A stretch of 8,337 nt of DNA. Source: JASSUD01 sp031963365. Lineage in GTDB: Bacteria > Pseudomonadota > Gammaproteobacteria > Burkholderiales > Burkholderiaceae. The position numbers and the translations under genes were made by a program. The notes under the pieces are model-generated. The model searched no databases and had not been told where the DNA came from. It saw only the letters and a list, made by a program, of their open reading frames with translations. Location: the NCBI GenBank assembly GCA_031963365.1, contig JASSUF010000111.1, positions 1-8,337 of the forward strand, in the 5' to 3' direction. Of the stretch, positions 1 to 7,394 are shown in pieces. How positions within the stretch are numbered: position 1 is the first letter of the stretch; every line of letters begins with the position of its first letter.

Positions 1-2321
1 CCTCCTATATCCACAATACCTGGAGGACGAGGCCATTGATAGGTTGGCACACCCGCCAGAGCTTGGCGCATATAGTTAATCCAAATTGGTAATGCCAAGC
101 CACCACCTGTTTCCCGATCTCCCAAGCTTCTAGGCTGATCATAGCCTATCCAAGCAACGGCCGTTACTGTGGGCTGGAAGCCTGCAAACCACGCGTCGTG
201 CGAATCATTGGTTGTACCGGTTTTACCAGCCAAATCGGTACGATTGAGCACTTTACTACGCGCCCCTGTTCCATTTTGTGCAACCGACTGCAGCAGCCCC
301 GTCATGATGTATTCATTACGCGCATCAATCATCTGAGGCGCGTTTTTACCTGCGATTAAAGGTTTGGCACGCGAGAGCACTACGCCATCTGCATCGGATA
401 CTTCCGCTATCAAGTAAGGGTTAATACCATACCCACCATTTGCAAAAACTGAATACGCACTAGCCATTTGCAAAGGGGTAACCAAGCCTGTGCCTAATGC
501 CATCGACAAGTAAGGAGGCATTTTATCTGCATCAAAACCAAATTTCTGCGTGATGTAAGTCTGAGCATACTGGGTACCGATGTGCGCCAAGATACGGATC
601 GAAATCAAATTGATAGATTTCTCTAATGCTTGGCGCATCGTCACAGGGCCACGATACTGCGCATCGTAATTTTTGGGCGACCATTCTTGCCCGCCAGTTT
701 GCTCTGCACTCAAATAGAAAGGAGCGTCATTAATAATGGTTGCCGGCGCTATTCCTCGGTCTAACGCAGCGGAATAGATAAACGGCTTAAAACTAGACCC
801 AGGCTGACGCCAAGCTTGTGTAATGTGGTTAAATTTATTATGGTTAAAATCAAACCCGCCCACTAAAGCATAAATCGCACCATCTTGTGGCCGCATTGCA
901 ATAAGTGCACTTTCAACTTGAGGGAGCTGCACAATTTCCCAAGTTGACTCTACCACTCCATTTGTAGAATCATTGGAGCTGATTGCGGCACCGGATTTAA
1001 TGGGATTGATGCGAATCAACGCGCCAGGACGTATCTGTCGGTTCTTGGGCACGGTACTTTTAAGAGATGGCGCAGCAAAAAGCAAACCTTTCCCGCTTAT
1101 TACCACTTTATTTCCATTGAGCGTTTGCGCTTCTACTTGACCATGCTCCACAGCAGTAACTACGGCACCCGCATACCCGCCATTACCTGGACGCAAAGAA
1201 AGTGCATCTGAAATTACCTGCTCACGATCTTCTTCTTTTTCTGGAAGTGCAATGAAGGCCTCCGGTCCGCGGTAGCCATGGCGTCGATCATATTCGGTTA
1301 CCCCTTGACGCACAGCTTGGTAAGCGGCCTCTTGGTCTTTTGAATCAATCGTTGTAATTACATTTAGGCCGCGGGTATACGCATCCGTGCCATACAAAGT
1401 GACCATTTTTTGCCGCACCATTTCTGCAGCAAATTCTGCGTGTAATTTGAACCTATTGCGTACACTTTTAATATTCAAATTCTCATTTAACGCTTCTTCA
1501 TATTGCTTAGGCGTTATATAACGCAGCTCCAACATGCGCTTTAGGATGTACTCTTGACGAATTTTTGCACGGCGAGGGTTAACAATCGGGTTATAGGCAG
1601 AAGGCGCTTTAGGAAGCCCCGCTAACATGGCTGCTTGGGCCAAGGTGATGTCTTGCAAATCTTTCTCAAAATACACGCGTGCAGCCGCAGCAAAGCCATA
1701 AGCACGTTGCCCCAAGAAAATTTGGTTCATATACAGCTCAAAGATTTGATCTTTGCTGAGCACGGCTTCAATTTTATAAGCCAGTAACATCTCGTAAAAC
1801 TTACGCAAATACGTTTTTTCGCTTGATAAGAAGAAATTACGTGCCACCTGCATCGTGATGGTACTCGCCCCTTGCGCTGCACCACCGTGCAAAATATCAG
1901 CGACGCCTGCGCGCAAAATCCCAATGAAATCTACGCCACCATGATTATAAAAACGGTTATCTTCAATCGCTAACACCGCCTGTTTCATCGTATCTGGGAT
2001 AGCGGAGAGATTGACCAATTGGCGCCGCTCTGCGCCAAACTCACCAATTAACACATGGTCACGGGTATAGATACGCAGCGGCACTTTCGGCTGGTAATCG
2101 GTCATAGCCTCTAGAGAGGGCAAATTACCCGCCACTACAATCATTATGTAAGCAAGTAACAGTGCTCCAATCAGAGATGTCGTGACACCAGCCCAGCAGC
2201 CCCATATAAAAAGCTTGCTGGCCAATGAGCGTGGAGGAGCATTTCCTGCTTTAGTCTTTGTTTTGGAAGCAGCAGAACGTGTAGCGCGCGTGCGCGGCCC
2301 GGGAGGAGTTGGAGCAGTCAA
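1..2321 (-). CDS. mrcA: Penicillin-binding protein 1A (bifunctional peptidoglycan synthase), C-terminus beyond window
   Basis: Class A PBP that polymerises lipid II and cross-links stem peptides; inner membrane with a periplasmic catalytic part. About 773 codons are visible. I place the start at TTG 2321: an in-frame TAG lies just upstream, no ATG/GTG precedes the membrane segment, and AGGG sits 7 bases ahead. Residues 1-36 form a Pro-rich, then basic cytoplasmic tail, and about 37-62 a single membrane anchor. The glycosyltransferase domain follows, with EDNRFYNHGG (120-129; catalytic Glu120) and GASTITMQ (151-158). The transpeptidase domain has all three motifs: SSFK (nucleophile Ser509, Lys512), SIN (569-571) and KTGT (from Lys700). 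The sequence reads like Burkholderia/Neisseria PBP1A (LTDYQPKVPLRIY-like segment, LSSEKT, LGQRAYGFA). It is transcribed away from the pil operon, the usual proteobacterial arrangement. The frame is intact up to the left edge, so this is an edge-truncated gene and not a pseudogene. Confidence 0.97.
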   Translation of the reverse strand, partial: MTAPTPPGPRTRATRSAASKTKTKAGNAPPRSLASKLFIWGCWAGVTTSLIGALLLAYIMIVVAGNLPSLEAMTDYQPKVPLRIYTRDHVLIGEFGAERRQLVNLSAIPDTMKQAVLAIEDNRFYNHGGVDFIGILRAGVADILHGGAAQGASTITMQVARNFFLSSEKTYLRKFYEMLLAYKIEAVLSKDQIFELYMNQIFLGQRAYGFAAAARVYFEKDLQDITLAQAAMLAGLPKAPSAYNPIVNPRRAKIRQEYILKRMLELRYITPKQYEEALNENLNIKSVRNRFKLHAEFAAEMVRQKMVTLYGTDAYTRGLNVITTIDSKDQEAAYQAVRQGVTEYDRRHGYRGPEAFIALPEKEEDREQVISDALSLRPGNGGYAGAVVTAVEHGQVEAQTLNGNKVVISGKGLLFAAPSLKSTVPKNRQIRPGALIRINPIKSGAAISSNDSTNGVVESTWEIVQLPQVESALIAMRPQDGAIYALVGGFDFNHNKFNHITQAWRQPGSSFKPFIYSAALDRGIAPATIINDAPFYLSAEQTGGQEWSPKNYDAQYRGPVTMRQALEKSINLISIRILAHIGTQYAQTYITQKFGFDADKMPPYLSMALGTGLVTPLQMASAYSVFANGGYGINPYLIAEVSDADGVVLSRAKPLIAGKNAPQMIDARNEYIMTGLLQSVAQNGTGARSKVLNRTDLAGKTGTTNDSHDAWFAGFQPTVTAVAWIGYDQPRSLGDRETGGGLALPIWINYMRQALAGVPTYQWPRPPGIVDIG

Positions 2322-2368
2322 AGCGAGGCCCTATACATCAATGGAAGATAAATGCGCAATAACCGCAG

Positions 2369-2396
2369 ATTATAACGGCCCAATACGCCATAGCAT
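2369..2396 (-). promoter_or_regulatory. Candidate sigma70-type promoter for mrcA
   Basis: On the minus strand there is a perfect TATAAT (2374-2369). A weak -35 element, ATGCTA (2396-2391, 3 of 6 matches), lies 16 bases upstream. The predicted transcript would begin near 2362 and leave a leader of about 40 bases before the TTG start. The -10 is convincing; the -35 is not. Confidence 0.4.
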
Positions 2397-2494
2397 TTTG
2401 CTGGGTGGACATATTAGCCTTAAGAACTATCTACAATCCCTCAAAAATTCAACGAATAAACCAATAGACGCTACCCATCCGGTCTATTTTTTAT

Positions 2495-2503
2495 TGTTCT
2501 AAT
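2495..2503 (+). promoter_or_regulatory. Candidate extended -10 promoter for the pil operon
   Basis: TGT directly followed by TCTAAT gives an extended -10 element with 5 of 6 matches to TATAAT, downstream of a T-rich stretch. No recognisable -35 is present, which extended -10 promoters can tolerate. Transcription would start near 2510, giving a leader of about 120 bases that includes the degenerate REP-like sequence. The remainder of the 2322-2628 divergent region shows no further gene or clear operator. Confidence 0.3.
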
Positions 2504-2561
2504 GCCACGCACAATACCTCTCATCTAAGAAAAGGCAATGATTCGAGCGAGTAGATATAGC

Positions 2562-2590
2562 TTGGGGTTAGTAGCTCACCCCCGCCTACC
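2562..2590 (+). repeat. Degenerate REP-like repeat in the pilM leader
   Basis: This 29-base stretch, beginning TTGGGGTT and ending CCTACC, matches 24 of 29 bases of the right arm of the palindromic elements found after pilQ (7140-7168 and 7541-7569). Only a single arm is present; no inverted partner was seen nearby. It lies between the candidate promoter and the pilM ribosome binding site, so it would be transcribed in the leader. It is probably a decayed copy of the same repeat family. Confidence 0.5.
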
Positions 2591-2617
2591 TCCTCCAATT
2601 ATTGTTAAGTACAAGAA

Positions 2618-2624
2618 AAGGAGG
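2618..2624 (+). promoter_or_regulatory. Strong ribosome binding site deciding the pilM start
   Basis: AAGGAGG is a full Shine-Dalgarno match, four bases before GTG 2629. The TTG at 2602 in the same frame lies upstream of this site and so is unlikely to be used. The in-frame ATG at 2641 is 16 bases away, too far. The site therefore selects GTG 2629. Confidence 0.75.
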
Positions 2625-2628
2625 GCAT

Positions 2629-3705
2629 GTGTCCAATTTAATGCATCGTATTTTGCGCCAATATGTCGCAGGGATAGATATTCAGCGCGAAGAAGCCCGC
2701 ATAGTAGTGCTCAGTCACCGATGGTTAAGTGCCAGCGCCGTTCGCTTCGAATATGCAGCTCGGCGCCCCTTACTTACGGATGTCTACGAAGAGGGCGAAT
2801 GGATATCACCGGATGATATTACGTTAACCCTCTCAGAGCTTACTTCTGATGCCAAAAAAGCATGCCAGAATAACTTAAACCGTCTTGTAATGGCATTGCC
2901 TGCCAATGTAGTGTGGATTGATGAAATAGAGTTACACCCCGACACACCCCATGCGCCACGTAACGCATACGCAGCAGCTTGGCTCAATGAACTCGAGCCA
3001 CTAGTCCTCACCCAAGCGGAACAAAATCTTGGAATACCCGCTGCCGATATAGCAGCAGATTGGTTTTTACAAAATCCACAATACCATCCTAATCGCTTAA
3101 CCATAGTAGCAGCTCCGAGATCGGCTATCGAAGTAAGAATGGAATGCGCTGCACATCTTGAGCTGCGACTGAGTGCTATCGATGGCGAAGCAGCTGCTGC
3201 CCTGCGAGCCTGCCGGTTTGCCGCTGCACACGAAGTGCCTGCAGATACGGCATATGCAGTTATATGGTTGGGTGCTCGCGAGGTAGAAGCCTATTTACTC
3301 TGCCCTTCTCTATCCACTCACCCCACTAACCAGGATACACAACCTCCATCCACAGATAACCTTCTTACCCAACTATCCACGCATGGTATTGCGCGAGAAA
3401 CGCGTTTTACTAGGCAGCGTTTATCTGGCGCGTCGCTGATTGACCGCCTGCATGAATTGATCGATTCGCATAATCCAAAATATCTATGGTTTGCAGGAGA
3501 GCCAGGAGCATTTAACGCGCTAGAGGCCAAAGGGTTTAATACCAAAGCCATTGCCCTTGCACTCGGCTGTGTACCTAGACGCTTTGACCCCACCCTCTAT
3601 AGTCTGCCCAGTCAAAATAAAGAAACAAAAATACCTCTCTCTGCGGCCCAAGACCCCTGCTTTGCCCTCGCGTTTGGGCTCGCTTTGCGAGGAGCATTGG
3701 AATGA
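2629..3705 (+). CDS. pilM: Type IV pilus assembly protein PilM (divergent, actin-like)
   Basis: PilM is a cytoplasmic FtsA/actin-like protein that binds the N-terminal peptide of PilN and links the pilus alignment complex to the motor. The 358-residue length from GTG 2629 is typical. The N-terminal strand YVAGIDIQREEARIVVLS (about 12-29) matches the PilM/FtsA phosphate-1 region. LSAIDGEAAAALRA (181-194) corresponds to the family VDVE helix region, and FALAFGLALRG (345-355) matches the conserved C-terminal ALA-GLALR motif. Two nucleotide-binding features look degraded: the usual DxGxxxT strand reads AVIWLGAREVEAY, and the GG-GA segment reads FAGEPGAF (288-295). This may be a weakened or lost ATP site. 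The call rests on those motifs and on position: first gene of the pil cluster, divergent from mrcA, and overlapping pilN by ATGA. Confidence 0.85.
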   Translation: MSNLMHRILRQYVAGIDIQREEARIVVLSHRWLSASAVRFEYAARRPLLTDVYEEGEWISPDDITLTLSELTSDAKKACQNNLNRLVMALPANVVWIDEIELHPDTPHAPRNAYAAAWLNELEPLVLTQAEQNLGIPAADIAADWFLQNPQYHPNRLTIVAAPRSAIEVRMECAAHLELRLSAIDGEAAAALRACRFAAAHEVPADTAYAVIWLGAREVEAYLLCPSLSTHPTNQDTQPPSTDNLLTQLSTHGIARETRFTRQRLSGASLIDRLHELIDSHNPKYLWFAGEPGAFNALEAKGFNTKAIALALGCVPRRFDPTLYSLPSQNKETKIPLSAAQDPCFALAFGLALRGALE

Positions 3706-4403
3706 CTCAGCACTTAGGCGGCTTTAATCTACTGCACTATAGAGAGAAACGTGCAGTGCAACAACGTTATAAACACGGTGTAGGGATAGCTATTGCAAGC
3801 TCTATAGGCATTTTGATGGCTATTGCAATGCAATATAAGCTCTTACACACCACCCACCTTCATACCATCCAGCGCATACAGCTAGAGCAGACTCTTACCC
3901 ACCTTAAACCACAACTAACTCTTAGCAAAACGCTCATGAAGCCCATCAAAGCGCAGCAAGAACGTACACACTTAGCAGCGTCTTTATCGCAGCAGATGGG
4001 TCGTTTTTCTGACTTGCTGCAAGCACTGGGGGACATTGAACCTGTTGGAATACGCTTACTCGATCTGCATTTTCAACCGGATTTCAGCACTATTGTGGGT
4101 ACTGCACGCACACAGCGTACATTGCGTGATTGGGTTAGACACTTAAAGCGTATCGGACCTTTTCCGCAAGTCAGTGTTACACAAGTGCAACGTTTAAAAC
4201 GAGCAAAATCCGCTACGCCGACAGTAGAAAAGACGCCGGCTTATATGCCCGTGCGCCCTCCTTTGCCCCCTGCCCCTTTCATACAGCCCTTTTCTAACAC
4301 CCTGCCAAGCGCTGCACATCAACCCACCTATGAATTTGCATTTACGCTAAAGCTAGAAGACATAAAACCTCCTCCCTCTGCGCTGCCCAATCGCTCACTA
4401 TGA
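3702..4403 (+). CDS. pilN: Type IV pilus assembly protein PilN
   Basis: PilN is a bitopic inner-membrane protein whose short cytoplasmic N-terminus docks on PilM and whose periplasmic domain pairs with PilO. The N-terminus carries FNLLHYREKR (8-17), the counterpart of the conserved INLLP-Y/W-R peptide, with His in place of the usual Pro. One membrane helix spans about 26-47, followed by a helical, coiled-coil-like stretch (about 52-110) and a ferredoxin-like domain (IEPVGIRLLDLHF, TARTQRTLRDWVRHL). A Pro-rich insertion at about 171-207 interrupts this domain before its last strand (YEFAFTLKLED). The 233 residues slightly exceed the common length because of that insert. The start overlaps the pilM stop (ATGA), with GGAG about 8 bases ahead, and the stop overlaps the next gene the same way, which suggests translational coupling. 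Confidence 0.88.
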   Translation: MTQHLGGFNLLHYREKRAVQQRYKHGVGIAIASSIGILMAIAMQYKLLHTTHLHTIQRIQLEQTLTHLKPQLTLSKTLMKPIKAQQERTHLAASLSQQMGRFSDLLQALGDIEPVGIRLLDLHFQPDFSTIVGTARTQRTLRDWVRHLKRIGPFPQVSVTQVQRLKRAKSATPTVEKTPAYMPVRPPLPPAPFIQPFSNTLPSAAHQPTYEFAFTLKLEDIKPPPSALPNRSL

Positions 4404-5290
4404 AACACTTTATGCAAGGTTTTGTACAACCTTTTGAAAATTGGCCACGGGCCCATCTGCTCTGTCTAGGCACTGGATTGTTTCTTTGCGCATTTTCGCT
4501 GTGCACCTACTGGATTACCCAACACCTACCTAATCCTGCGCTAGCTCAGGCATCATTAATCCAACTTGAGCAGCAAGTGGAGAAGGCTCAGAAAATAGTA
4601 GCTAAGCTGCCTGCTTTAAAGCGCTATGCACAAACACTAAAAACACAATACAACACACAAGAGCAGGTTTTGGATGAAGTAGATTTATTTCATCATTTTG
4701 AAAAAGTGGCCTCCAAAAGCATGCTGCAGCTTGAAAATTTTGAACCGCAAAAAGTAAGCATGCACGCTCACACACCCGAGCGTACTTTGACTATGCGATC
4801 GAGCGGCAGCTTTAAAAATATGGCGCTTTTTATTCGTCAACTTCAACACCAAGCATTAACGGCGGCTCCGTTAACGGCACATATCAGTCCACAACAAGGT
4901 GCACTACTACTAGAGCTCACACTGCGTATTGGCCCAAAAAAAACTAGCTTTAGTTTGCCTAAACGCCCCCCATCCATCGATGCAGTCCGTTTTTATAATC
5001 CTTTCAACTATGTGGATAACGATGGAGCCTCCCCCTTTATAAGCGTCACAGAATCAGATGCGCTTACTTTAAAACTCCTAGGCGTATTCACTCAACATAC
5101 TCGTGAAAAAACACGCCAAGCAGCATGGATCCAAGCTCCAAATGCTTCTGTACTTGTACATCAGGGAGACCATATTCAAAGCCGGCAAGATGGGCAAAGT
5201 TTGACCGTGCTACAGATTAATTCACAATCTATTATTTTATCTAGCCCCAAAGGCAGGCGGGTGCTTTCTTTAGAGGGGTCACAGCCATGA
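4400..5290 (+). CDS. Fused PilO-PilP pilus alignment protein
   Basis: A single 296-residue reading frame covers two jobs normally split between pilO and pilP. Residues 1-178 look like PilO: short cytoplasmic N-terminus, membrane helix about 18-42, helical coiled coil about 50-95, then a small alpha/beta domain containing VDLFHHFEKVASKSMLQLENF and GSFKNMALFIRQL, like the PilO GSYHDFG region. Residues about 195-293 look like PilP: a linker with NPFNY, then a beta-rich domain (LTLKLLGVF, AAWIQAPNASVLVHQGDHI, GQSLTVLQINSQSIIL) matching the PilP/GspC homology region that contacts the secretin. There is no second signal peptide or lipobox, so the PilP part would be held by the PilO helix and not by a lipid anchor; both parts stay periplasmic, so the topology works. 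ATGA overlaps flank it on both sides, and pilQ follows directly, with no separate pilP. Confidence 0.82.
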   Translation: MKHFMQGFVQPFENWPRAHLLCLGTGLFLCAFSLCTYWITQHLPNPALAQASLIQLEQQVEKAQKIVAKLPALKRYAQTLKTQYNTQEQVLDEVDLFHHFEKVASKSMLQLENFEPQKVSMHAHTPERTLTMRSSGSFKNMALFIRQLQHQALTAAPLTAHISPQQGALLLELTLRIGPKKTSFSLPKRPPSIDAVRFYNPFNYVDNDGASPFISVTESDALTLKLLGVFTQHTREKTRQAAWIQAPNASVLVHQGDHIQSRQDGQSLTVLQINSQSIILSSPKGRRVLSLEGSQP

Positions 5291-6999
5291 CATGCGATTT
5301 ATTTAAGAAAAATATACGACGACAAGCCTTTATCTCCCCCCTGTTTGCCACCATTCTGTTCGTTTTTAACCTGCCTAGTCTGGCAATGGAGCAGCAGCAT
5401 ACCGCTGCATCTACAACGTTTACCTCTGCAAAAAGCGCCGCGCACCCCACTAGAGAGCGAGTCATGCAAAATCGCACAAAACCTCCTAGTGACCGCGAAC
5501 TCTATTTGCAGGCACGCTCTAGCAGTGAATTAAACGCTCATCACAGCGCTAACGACATCCAATCCTTGCCTACCCCAGTAACATCTAACTCTTCAAACAA
5601 GCATTCCATAAAAAGCAGCAATCCAATACCTAGCAGCACGATAAGCGTACCTTTGGCAAATCACGCACCCGACCTTATAAAAAAGCCAGCCACACCTCTT
5701 TCATCAGATGCACGCATTACCTTTGAATTTCAAAAAGCAGCACTGTCTGATGTACTACACGCTTTTTCTGCCTTCACAGGCACCAATCTTATTATCAGCG
5801 ACCGGGTACAAGGCACTGTCTCTATCAGACTAGAAAATGTACCTTGGCGTGAAGCGTTTGACACCTTGCTCACTACCCACGGGCTAGGCATGCAACAGCG
5901 TGGCAATATCCTATGGATTGCTCCTGCAAAAGATATCGCACATCAAGAAAAACAGCGTTTTGAAGCGCAAAACTTAGAAATAGATGCGGCTCCTCTCAAT
6001 ACTTCTATTTTTGAGATGCACTACCAACGCGCAGAGGACGTGCGCACATTACTAAATGGAACAAAAGGAGAAACAGGCAGCGGCATGGCCAGCGAGCGAT
6101 TTCTATCAAAGCGCGGCGTAGCCATGGCCGATTCAAGAACCAATCAACTTTTTGTCATAGATGTGCCAAAGCGTATCGAACAGATTAAGCATCTTTTATT
6201 AGCGGTTGATCGCCCTGTGCCGCAAGTGTCTATCGAAGCACAAATTGTAGAAGCGGAAGAAGGATTTTCACGTAGTTTAGGAGCACGCCTTTCTTTATTA
6301 GGCAGTGGCAGCCCCTCCCCTAGCCCCGGCGAAGGTGCAGATAAAGGACCAGGAAGAGGCACCCCTCCACCATCAGCCCTCTCTCACGTTTTAGCAGGAG
6401 AAAAAGGGGCGCTGTATGACATTCCCGCTGCTGCTCTATCAGGATTTAACCCTGCCAGCCTTGGCTTCACCCTTTTTGGAGCAGGTGCTAGCCAAATTAT
6501 TGCGCTAGAGCTCAGTATGCTAGAGGCAAGAGGAGAAGGAAAAATTTTATCAAGCCCACGCGTGGTCACAGCAGACCGCGTAAAAGCGTTGATTGAACAA
6601 GGCACCGAACTGCCCTATCAAGCCAAAGTAGGCAATGGCGTTTCCGGCGTACAGTTTCGCCGTGCGGGGCTAAAACTCGAAGTCACTCCGCATATCATGC
6701 CTAATGGCTATGTCACGCTCGATGTAGATGTTTCTAAAGACAGCGTAGGGACAGAAACCCTATCCGGCCCGGCAATTAATACCAAACATATACAAACCCA
6801 AGTACATGTTGAAAATGCAGGCACCGTCGCTATCGGGGGCATTTTTACGCATGATCAACGCAGCGATATCGTGGGATTGCCGTGGTTGAGTAGGCTACCT
6901 GTTGTGGGCGCGCTTTTTAGAAGAAGCATAAAAAACCACCGTAAAACTGAATTGCTCATTTTTATTACGCCCCATGTTATTACACCCACCCAGCACTAA
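5287..6999 (+). CDS. pilQ: Type IV pilus secretin PilQ, short N-terminal region
   Basis: PilQ forms the outer-membrane ring through which the pilus passes. The 570-residue product begins with a signal peptide (about 1-33, ending NLPSLA). Residues 34-140 are Ser/Thr/Asn/Pro-rich and look disordered; I see no AMIN peptidoglycan-binding domain there, although many PilQ proteins of about 700 residues carry one or two. A secretin STN/N0 domain follows (143-212, ITFEFQKAALSDVLHAFS), then an N1 domain (about 236-307, ending IEQIKHLLLAVDRPVPQV), then the secretin core (312-562). The core has VEAEEGFSRSLGARL, GKILSSPRVVTAD (418-430), LEVTPHI (464-470), VAIGGIF and a C-terminal LLIFITPHVI. A Gly/Pro/Ser-rich stretch at 339-365 interrupts the core. 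Overlap with the preceding gene (ATGA) and a GAGGGG ribosome site support the start. No aroK or aroB follows; repeat DNA begins at the stop codon. Confidence 0.95.
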   Translation: MTCDLFKKNIRRQAFISPLFATILFVFNLPSLAMEQQHTAASTTFTSAKSAAHPTRERVMQNRTKPPSDRELYLQARSSSELNAHHSANDIQSLPTPVTSNSSNKHSIKSSNPIPSSTISVPLANHAPDLIKKPATPLSSDARITFEFQKAALSDVLHAFSAFTGTNLIISDRVQGTVSIRLENVPWREAFDTLLTTHGLGMQQRGNILWIAPAKDIAHQEKQRFEAQNLEIDAAPLNTSIFEMHYQRAEDVRTLLNGTKGETGSGMASERFLSKRGVAMADSRTNQLFVIDVPKRIEQIKHLLLAVDRPVPQVSIEAQIVEAEEGFSRSLGARLSLLGSGSPSPSPGEGADKGPGRGTPPPSALSHVLAGEKGALYDIPAAALSGFNPASLGFTLFGAGASQIIALELSMLEARGEGKILSSPRVVTADRVKALIEQGTELPYQAKVGNGVSGVQFRRAGLKLEVTPHIMPNGYVTLDVDVSKDSVGTETLSGPAINTKHIQTQVHVENAGTVAIGGIFTHDQRSDIVGLPWLSRLPVVGALFRRSIKNHRKTELLIFITPHVITPTQH

Positions 7000-7020
7000 T
7001 ATAAGCCACTTTGCTCTCCT
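6980..7020 (-). pseudogene. Truncated third copy of the Rpn antitoxin-like start module
   Basis: Reading on the minus strand, AGGAG (7020-7016), six bases, then GTG GCT TAT ATT reproduces the ribosome site and first codons (V-A-Y-I) of the two antitoxin-like frames at 7403 and 7840. Homology stops at the end of pilQ: the frame runs into the antisense of the pilQ 3' end and stops after nine codons (TAA at 6982-6980). It is best read as the beginning of a lost solo copy whose body was deleted up to the pilQ stop codon. The shared TAAT at 6997-7000 is a possible microhomology at the junction. Confidence 0.6.
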
Positions 7021-7394
7021 ATCCTTTTTGATTAGCCGTAGGTTGGTGGTGAGGCACGAACCCCAACATGCAGACCACTTACTTTTATCTTTGCTCTTTG
7101 GTAATTAAGAGCAGGTTTTCAAAGGATGTTGGTAAGGTGTTGGGGTTCGTACTTCACCCCAACCTACCGCTAATATTAATGACCAAATATATCGTTGAGA
7201 TCCTGCGCTTTTATCACGGATCGGGTCCATTTAAGTAACTTATCTTCGTCGACGGCTGCTATCTCGGGCCCATAGATATCAAGTGGGCTATCTGGAAATT
7301 TGTCTTGTAATAAGGCTCTAAAAGTCTTTAAACTGCTTTCCTTACGCCCTTCTTCACGTCCTTTCTTTATACCGATCCGTTCAGCTGTAGTAAT
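7001..7394 (-). repeat. Tandem repeat unit 1: solo antitoxin-like gene plus palindromic element
   Basis: This 394-base unit begins (plus-strand view) with the complement of an SD-GTG start module, continues through a 144-base palindromic element, and ends with the antitoxin-like coding sequence up to its fourth codon. The next unit repeats the same order starting at 7395. The two units are directly repeated and differ in length by 43 bases, of which 36 are the extra four-residue repeats in unit 2. Confidence 0.8.
7031..7174. repeat. REP-like palindromic element, copy A
   Basis: A 144-base element bounded by ATTAGC and GCTAAT. Inverted arms of about 37 bases (7031-7068 and 7138-7174) include GTAGGTTGG / CCAACCTAC and flank a 69-base centre that itself contains GCTCTT..AAGAGC. 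The layout resembles paired REP sequences in inverted orientation (REPIN) or a small MITE. It sits directly after the stop codon of the solo antitoxin-like gene, and after pilQ on the other side, so its RNA hairpin may limit read-through or stabilise 3' ends. No T-tract follows either side, so I do not call it a classical terminator. No transposase or REP-associated tyrosine transposase gene is visible in the window. Confidence 0.8.

Noticed and set aside
1727..1924. 65-codon minus-strand open frame inside mrcA
   Set aside because: It is an alternate frame over the conserved glycosyltransferase coding sequence; no support of its own.
2182..2502. 106-codon plus-strand open frame across the mrcA start and the divergent region
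   Set aside because: Its first half is antisense to the mrcA signal-anchor codons, no ribosome site precedes it, and the product resembles nothing.
2602..2628. Upstream TTG start for pilM (MLSTRKGGH extension)
   Set aside because: The strong AAGGAGG ribosome site lies inside this extension and points to GTG 2629.
3318..3593. Minus-strand open frames antisense to pilM and pilQ (also 2784-3104, 5241-5477, 6144-6362, 6384-6605)
   Set aside because: All are shadows of clearly coding plus-strand genes, without ribosome sites or family resemblance.
7031..7174. Classical rho-independent terminator after pilQ
   Set aside because: Stable hairpins exist, but no run of T follows the stem on either strand, so only a general 3' hairpin role is suggested.
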